Assembly (NCBI GenBank): GCA_945868935.1
Contig: CAMBNE010000025.1
Location: forward strand, 1-9,184
Direction: 5' to 3'
DNA from: an uncultured Clostridia bacterium
GTDB taxonomy: Bacteria; Bacillota; Clostridia; Oscillospirales; Acutalibacteraceae
Length of the DNA: 9,184 bases
Shown here in pieces: positions 6,201 through 9,184 of this stretch (position 1 is its first letter; each line of letters begins with the position of its first letter). The notes below the pieces were generated by a model, which saw only the letters and a list, made by a program, of their open reading frames with translations, made no database searches and was not told the origin of the DNA. Position numbers and translations under genes: made by a program.

Positions 6201-7824
6201 GACACGTCACTCAACTCCGGGTGTATCGCTTATCTCACCTCCGCCCCACCACGATATTTATTCAATTGAGGACCTTGCACAGCTTATTTACGACCTCAAA
6301 AACGCAAATAAAGACGCAAGAATCTCGGTTAAGCTTGTTTCCGAATGCGGCGTAGGTACAGTTGCCGCAGGCGTTGCAAAGGCAGGCGCAGGCGTAATTC
6401 TCATTTCAGGCTACGACGGCGGTACGGGTGCCGCTCCGAGAAACTCAATCTACAACGCAGGTCTGCCCTGGGAGCTCGGTCTTGCCGAGGCTCATCAGAC
6501 GCTCATTATGAACGACTTGCGCAACAAGGTTGTAATTGAAACCGACGGTAAGCTTATGACCGGACGTGACGTTGCAATCGCAGCTATGCTCGGTGCAGAG
6601 GAATTCGGCTTTGCCACTGCTCCGCTTGTAACACTCGGCTGTGCAATGATGAGAGTCTGCAACCTTGACACCTGTCCGTTCGGCGTTGCAACCCAGAATC
6701 CCGAGCTTCGCAAGAGATTTATGGGCAAGCCCGAATATGTTGTAAACTTTATGCTCTTTGTTGCAAACGAGCTCAGAGAATATATGTCAAAGCTCGGCGT
6801 AAGAACGGTTGACGAGCTTGTCGGCAGAATCGACCTTATCAAGCCCAAGGAAGGCATCGAGGGCAAGGCATCTGAGGTTGACCTTTCCAACATTCTCAAC
6901 TGCGACTTTGCAAACGAAAAAATCGAATATGCTAAAAAGAGCAAGTACGACTTTAAGCTTGAGGAAACTCTTGACGAAAAGGTACTTCTTAAGGAATTCA
7001 AAACTGCTCTTGCAAAGGGCACTAAAAAGACAATTGAACTCAGCGTGAAGAACACCGACCGTTCCTTCGGTACAATCTTCGGTTCGGAAATCACCAAGAA
7101 ATACTACAACACTCTTGCAGACGATACCTTCAAGGTTATCTGCAACGGCTCAGGCGGTCAGAGCTTCGGTGCATTCATTCCCAACGGTCTTACGCTTGAG
7201 CTTGTCGGCGACAGCAACGACTACTTCGGCAAGGGACTTTCAGGCGGTAAGCTTGTTGTTTATCCTCCGAAGGAATCAACCTTCGAAGCTGACGAAAATA
7301 TCATCATCGGTAACGTTGCACTCTACGGCGCAACAAGCGGTAAGACGTTTATCAACGGCGTTGCAGGCGAGCGTTTCTGCGTAAGAAATTCGGGCGCTAC
7401 TGCTGTTGTTGAGGGCGTCGGCGACCACGGCTGTGAATATATGACAGGCGGACGTGTTGTTGTTATCGGCAAAACAGGCAAAAACTTTGCCGCAGGTATG
7501 TCGGGCGGTGTTGCTTATGTTCTTGACGAGGACAGAGATTTGTACACCAAGCTAAACAAGGAAATGGTGCTCTTCTCCGAAGTAACCGAGAAGTACGAAA
7601 TCCTCGAGCTTAATGAGCTTATCAAAGAACACGTCAAGGCTACCGGCTCCAAGAAGGGCAAGGATATTCTTGACAACTTTGACGAATATCTGCCGAAGTT
7701 CAAGAGAATTATCCCCCATGACTACAAGAAAATGATGTCTGCCATAGCCGTAAACGAAGAAAAGGGTATGAGCAACGAGCAGGCAAGAATCGAAGCATTC
7801 TACCAGATTATCCACAACAAATAA
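3277..7824 (+). CDS. gltB: Glutamate synthase large subunit (GOGAT alpha chain)
   Basis: A complete 1,515-residue GltB (named GltA in Bacillus), which transfers the glutamine amide nitrogen to 2-oxoglutarate. It begins with a 23-residue propeptide before Cys24 (FEHDNCGIG), the expected N-terminal nucleophile of the class II amidotransferase domain (about 24-430), which also shows HSRFSTNTNP (227-236) and HNGEINTIRGN (249-259). The central domain (about 480-760) contains GTDSPLAVLS (497-506) and LFNYFKQLFAQVTNPP (512-527). The FMN barrel (about 815-1180) has GAMSYGSIS (876-884), SNSGEGG (902-908) and GYDGGTGAAP (1045-1054). Cys1122, Cys1128 and Cys1133 form the C-x5-C-x4-C ligands of the 3Fe-4S cluster. 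The C-terminal beta-helix domain carries GDSNDYFGKGLSGG (1311-1324). Length is normal and no key residue is missing. The ATG at 3277 is preferred over the in-frame TTG at 3274 because AGGAAAGGA (3259-3267) then sits 9 bases upstream. gltD follows 14 bp later in one operon. Confidence 0.98.
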   Translation: MGQTENRQTQNSGLYSPRFEHDNCGIGAVVNIKGVKSHDTVANALTIVETLEHRAGKDAEGKTGDGVGILLQISHKFFKKAAKEIGINLLSERDYAVGMFFFPQNELARNQAKKMFEIIAQKEGLEVLGWRNVPSDTTVIGKRALDCMPAIMQCFIKRPAGVKKGLDFDRKLYVARRVFEQSNEDTYVVSLSSRTIVYKGMFLVGDLRRFFLDLQDDDYESAIAMVHSRFSTNTNPSWERAHPNRMIVHNGEINTIRGNADKMLAREETMRSEHLKGDLDKVIPVVNTEGSDSAMLDNTLEFLVMSGMELPLAVMITIPEPWDNNGTMSQKKRDFYQYYATMMEPWDGPASILFSDGDIMGAVLDRNGLRPSRYYITNDGNLILSSEVGALPIEPSKIVKKERLRPGKMLLVDTVQGRLIDDDELKEYYASKQPYGEWLDSNLVNLKDLKIPNAKVEEHSSEARKRLQKAFGYTYEEVMTSILPMAKNGSESIAAMGTDSPLAVLSNEPQPLFNYFKQLFAQVTNPPIDAIREEIVTSTTVYIGEDGNILEEKPENCKVMKIHNPILTSTDILKLKNMKIKGFKVAVIPILYYKNTRLSKAVKRLFIECDKAYNDGANILILSDRGVDENHLAIPSLLAVSAVHQHLVATKKRTSLAVVLESGEPREVHHFATLLGYGASAINPYLAQETIHELINDDLLDKDYYAAVDDYNNAVLHGIVKIASKMGISTIQSYQGSQIFEAIGISKDVIDEYFTDTVSRIGGITIKDIEKNVDTLHTAAFDPLGLSTTTELESRGSHKFRSGKEEHLYNPQTIHTLQMATRTNDYELYKKYSHMISDEMDPVSIRGLFDFKYADKPVPLDEVESVESIVRRFKTGAMSYGSISQEAHEALAIAMNRLHGKSNSGEGGESLERLETKGKAENRCSAIKQVASGRFGVTSRYLTSADEIQIKMAQGAKPGEGGHLPGKKVYPWIAKTRHSTPGVSLISPPPHHDIYSIEDLAQLIYDLKNANKDARISVKLVSECGVGTVAAGVAKAGAGVILISGYDGGTGAAPRNSIYNAGLPWELGLAEAHQTLIMNDLRNKVVIETDGKLMTGRDVAIAAMLGAEEFGFATAPLVTLGCAMMRVCNLDTCPFGVATQNPELRKRFMGKPEYVVNFMLFVANELREYMSKLGVRTVDELVGRIDLIKPKEGIEGKASEVDLSNILNCDFANEKIEYAKKSKYDFKLEETLDEKVLLKEFKTALAKGTKKTIELSVKNTDRSFGTIFGSEITKKYYNTLADDTFKVICNGSGGQSFGAFIPNGLTLELVGDSNDYFGKGLSGGKLVVYPPKESTFEADENIIIGNVALYGATSGKTFINGVAGERFCVRNSGATAVVEGVGDHGCEYMTGGRVVVIGKTGKNFAAGMSGGVAYVLDEDRDLYTKLNKEMVLFSEVTEKYEILELNELIKEHVKATGSKKGKDILDNFDEYLPKFKRIIPHDYKKMMSAIAVNEEKGMSNEQARIEAFYQIIHNK

Positions 7825-7829
7825 GGAGG
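7823..7829 (+). promoter_or_regulatory. Ribosome binding site of gltD overlapping the gltB stop codon
   Basis: AAGGAGG is a perfect Shine-Dalgarno sequence that shares its first two bases with the gltB TAA stop and sits 9 bases before the gltD ATG. Ribosomes finishing gltB would be placed on the gltD start, which suits the matched production of two subunits of one enzyme. Confidence 0.9.
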
Positions 7830-7838
7830 AGAACAGCA

Positions 7839-9184
7839 ATGGGAAAACCAACCGGATTTATGGACTATAAGCGTGAGGACGCTCCCGCATTCTCCGTTAA
7901 AGAACGTATAAATAATTATGACGAGTTCCACACTCCCCTTTCAAAGGAGGAGCAGTCAAAGCAGGGCGCACGCTGTATGGAATGCGGCGTACCGTTCTGC
8001 CAGTCGGGAATGATGATAGGCAACGCATATTCGGGTTGCCCGCTGAACAACCTCATTCCCGAGTGGAATGACCTCATCTTCAAAAACGCATGGGAACAGG
8101 CGTATAACCGCCTTAAGCTTACAAACAACTTTCCCGAATTTACATCACGTGTCTGCCCTGCGCTCTGCGAAAAGGCTTGTACCTGCGGTGCAAACGGTGA
8201 CGCTGTTACGGTAAAGGCTAACGAGTACGGCATTATTGAAAACGCTTATATCGAGGGCTTTGCCGCTCCTCAGCCGCCAAAGGTAAGAACAGGCAAGAAG
8301 ATTGCCGTTATCGGCTCAGGTCCTTCGGGACTTGCCGCCGCTGACCAACTCAACAGGAGAGGTCACTCGGTAACAGTTTTTGAGCGCAGTGACCGCATCG
8401 GCGGACTGCTGATGTACGGTATTCCGAATATGAAGCTTGAAAAGCACGTTATCGACCGCAAGGTTGACGTTATGAAAGCAGAGGGCGTTGAGTTCAGAAC
8501 AAATGTAAACGTAGGCAAGGACGTAAAAGCTGCTCAGCTTTTAAAGGAATACGACAGAGTAATTCTCGCCTGCGGTGCGTCAAACCCGAGAGATATCAAA
8601 GTTCCGGGCAGAGATGCAAACGGCATTTACTTTGCAGTTGACTTCCTTAAATCAACAACAAAGTCACTGCTTGAAAACGGTCTGACAGACGGAACGTATA
8701 TTTCCGCTAAGGGCAAAAACGTAATGGTAATCGGCGGCGGCGACACAGGCAACGACTGTGTGGGCACAAGCATAAGACACGGTGCAAAGTCTGTGTTACA
8801 GCTTGAAATGATGCCCAAGCTCCCCGACGAGAGAACAGAGGATAACCCCTGGCCGCAGTGGCCGAGAGTCTGCAAGACAGACTACGGTCAGGAAGAGGCT
8901 ATTGAGGTATTCGGTCACGACCCCAGAGTTTATCAGACCACCGTCAAGGAATTTATCAAGGACAAAAACGGCAATCTCAAGAGCGCCGTACTTGTTAAGC
9001 TTACTCCCGAAAAGGACAAAAAGACAGGCAGAATGATGATGAAAGAGGTTGCAGGCTCGGAATACAGCGTTGACGTTGAGCTTGTGCTGATTGCGGCAGG
9101 CTTCCTCGGCAGTGAAAACTACGTTACAAAGGCATTCGGCGTTGAAACAAACGCAAGAACGAATGTTGCAACACCCGACGGCTC
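7839..9184 (+). CDS. gltD: Glutamate synthase small subunit (GOGAT beta chain), C-terminus cut by window edge
   Basis: The first 448 codons of GltD, the FAD subunit that takes electrons from NAD(P)H and passes them through 4Fe-4S clusters to GltB. The N-terminal ferredoxin-like region has two cysteine groups: C46, C49, C54, C67 and C106, C110, C114, C116 (RCMECGVPFC, VCPALCEKACTC), the ligands of two 4Fe-4S clusters. The FAD motif is GSGPSG (159-164) and the NAD(P)H motif is GGGDTGNDC (299-307). AAGFLGSE (419-426) is near the second FAD contact. Family members have about 490 residues, so only some 40 are missing, including the expected GD(M/x)RRGQSLVVWAI-like end. The ATG at 7839 is set by the perfect ribosome binding site overlapping the gltB stop. 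The frame is open to the last base. The same fold occurs in related small subunits of other enzymes, but the place directly after gltB settles the call. Confidence 0.97.
   Translation, partial: MGKPTGFMDYKREDAPAFSVKERINNYDEFHTPLSKEEQSKQGARCMECGVPFCQSGMMIGNAYSGCPLNNLIPEWNDLIFKNAWEQAYNRLKLTNNFPEFTSRVCPALCEKACTCGANGDAVTVKANEYGIIENAYIEGFAAPQPPKVRTGKKIAVIGSGPSGLAAADQLNRRGHSVTVFERSDRIGGLLMYGIPNMKLEKHVIDRKVDVMKAEGVEFRTNVNVGKDVKAAQLLKEYDRVILACGASNPRDIKVPGRDANGIYFAVDFLKSTTKSLLENGLTDGTYISAKGKNVMVIGGGDTGNDCVGTSIRHGAKSVLQLEMMPKLPDERTEDNPWPQWPRVCKTDYGQEEAIEVFGHDPRVYQTTVKEFIKDKNGNLKSAVLVKLTPEKDKKTGRMMMKEVAGSEYSVDVELVLIAAGFLGSENYVTKAFGVETNARTNVATPDG

Noticed and set aside
6495..7097. 200-codon open frame antisense to gltB
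   Set aside because: It lies wholly inside gltB, has no ribosome binding site of note, and its serine-rich low-complexity product is typical of a reverse-frame shadow of a GC-balanced gene.

Overview
The window is a nitrogen-assimilation locus from a low-to-mid GC Gram-positive anaerobe, most likely a gut or rumen Clostridia member of the Ruminococcaceae/Oscillospiraceae type. Three observations support this. The glutamine synthetase is the large type III form. The start codons have strong purine-rich Shine-Dalgarno sequences. The two clearest promoters are near-perfect SigA promoters set in very AT-rich intergenic DNA. Bacteroidetes also carry type III glutamine synthetase, but their usual -33/-7 promoters and weak ribosome binding sites do not fit. 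Species cannot be fixed from sequence reading alone.

Layout: on the minus strand, the 5' part of an ammonium transporter gene (amt, 1-403, cut by the left edge) lies downstream of a complete type III glutamine synthetase gene (glnA/glnN, 540-2633). A 643-bp divergent regulatory region (2634-3276) separates glnA from the plus-strand glutamate synthase genes gltB (3277-7824, complete) and gltD (7839 to the right edge, about 448 codons present). Amt brings in ammonium, glutamine synthetase fixes it on glutamate, and GltBD (GOGAT) converts glutamine plus 2-oxoglutarate to two glutamates. The window therefore holds the whole GS-GOGAT cycle plus uptake. All four reading frames look intact.

The most interesting part is non-coding. 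In the sense-strand leader of each of the three units (amt, glnA, gltB) there is a short hairpin whose six-base loop fits AANGGY and is closed by a C-G pair: AAUGGU, AAGGGC and AAAGGC. Loops with A at position 1 and G at position 4 are the recognition mark of ANTAR-family RNA-binding antiterminators (EutV, NasR, and by recollection the clostridial NitR linked to glnA and gltAB). In the glnA leader a second A1/G4 hairpin follows directly, and both overlap a strong intrinsic terminator placed between the promoter and the start codon, as expected of an attenuator. No ANTAR gene is in the window, so the regulator is a prediction.

The gltB upstream region also carries a perfect TTGACA/TATAAT promoter, three copies of CGACGTKT placed around two -10 boxes, two perfect inverted repeats, and a leader of about 327 nt with several hairpins. 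No tRNA, rRNA, CRISPR array, insertion sequence or phage feature was seen.
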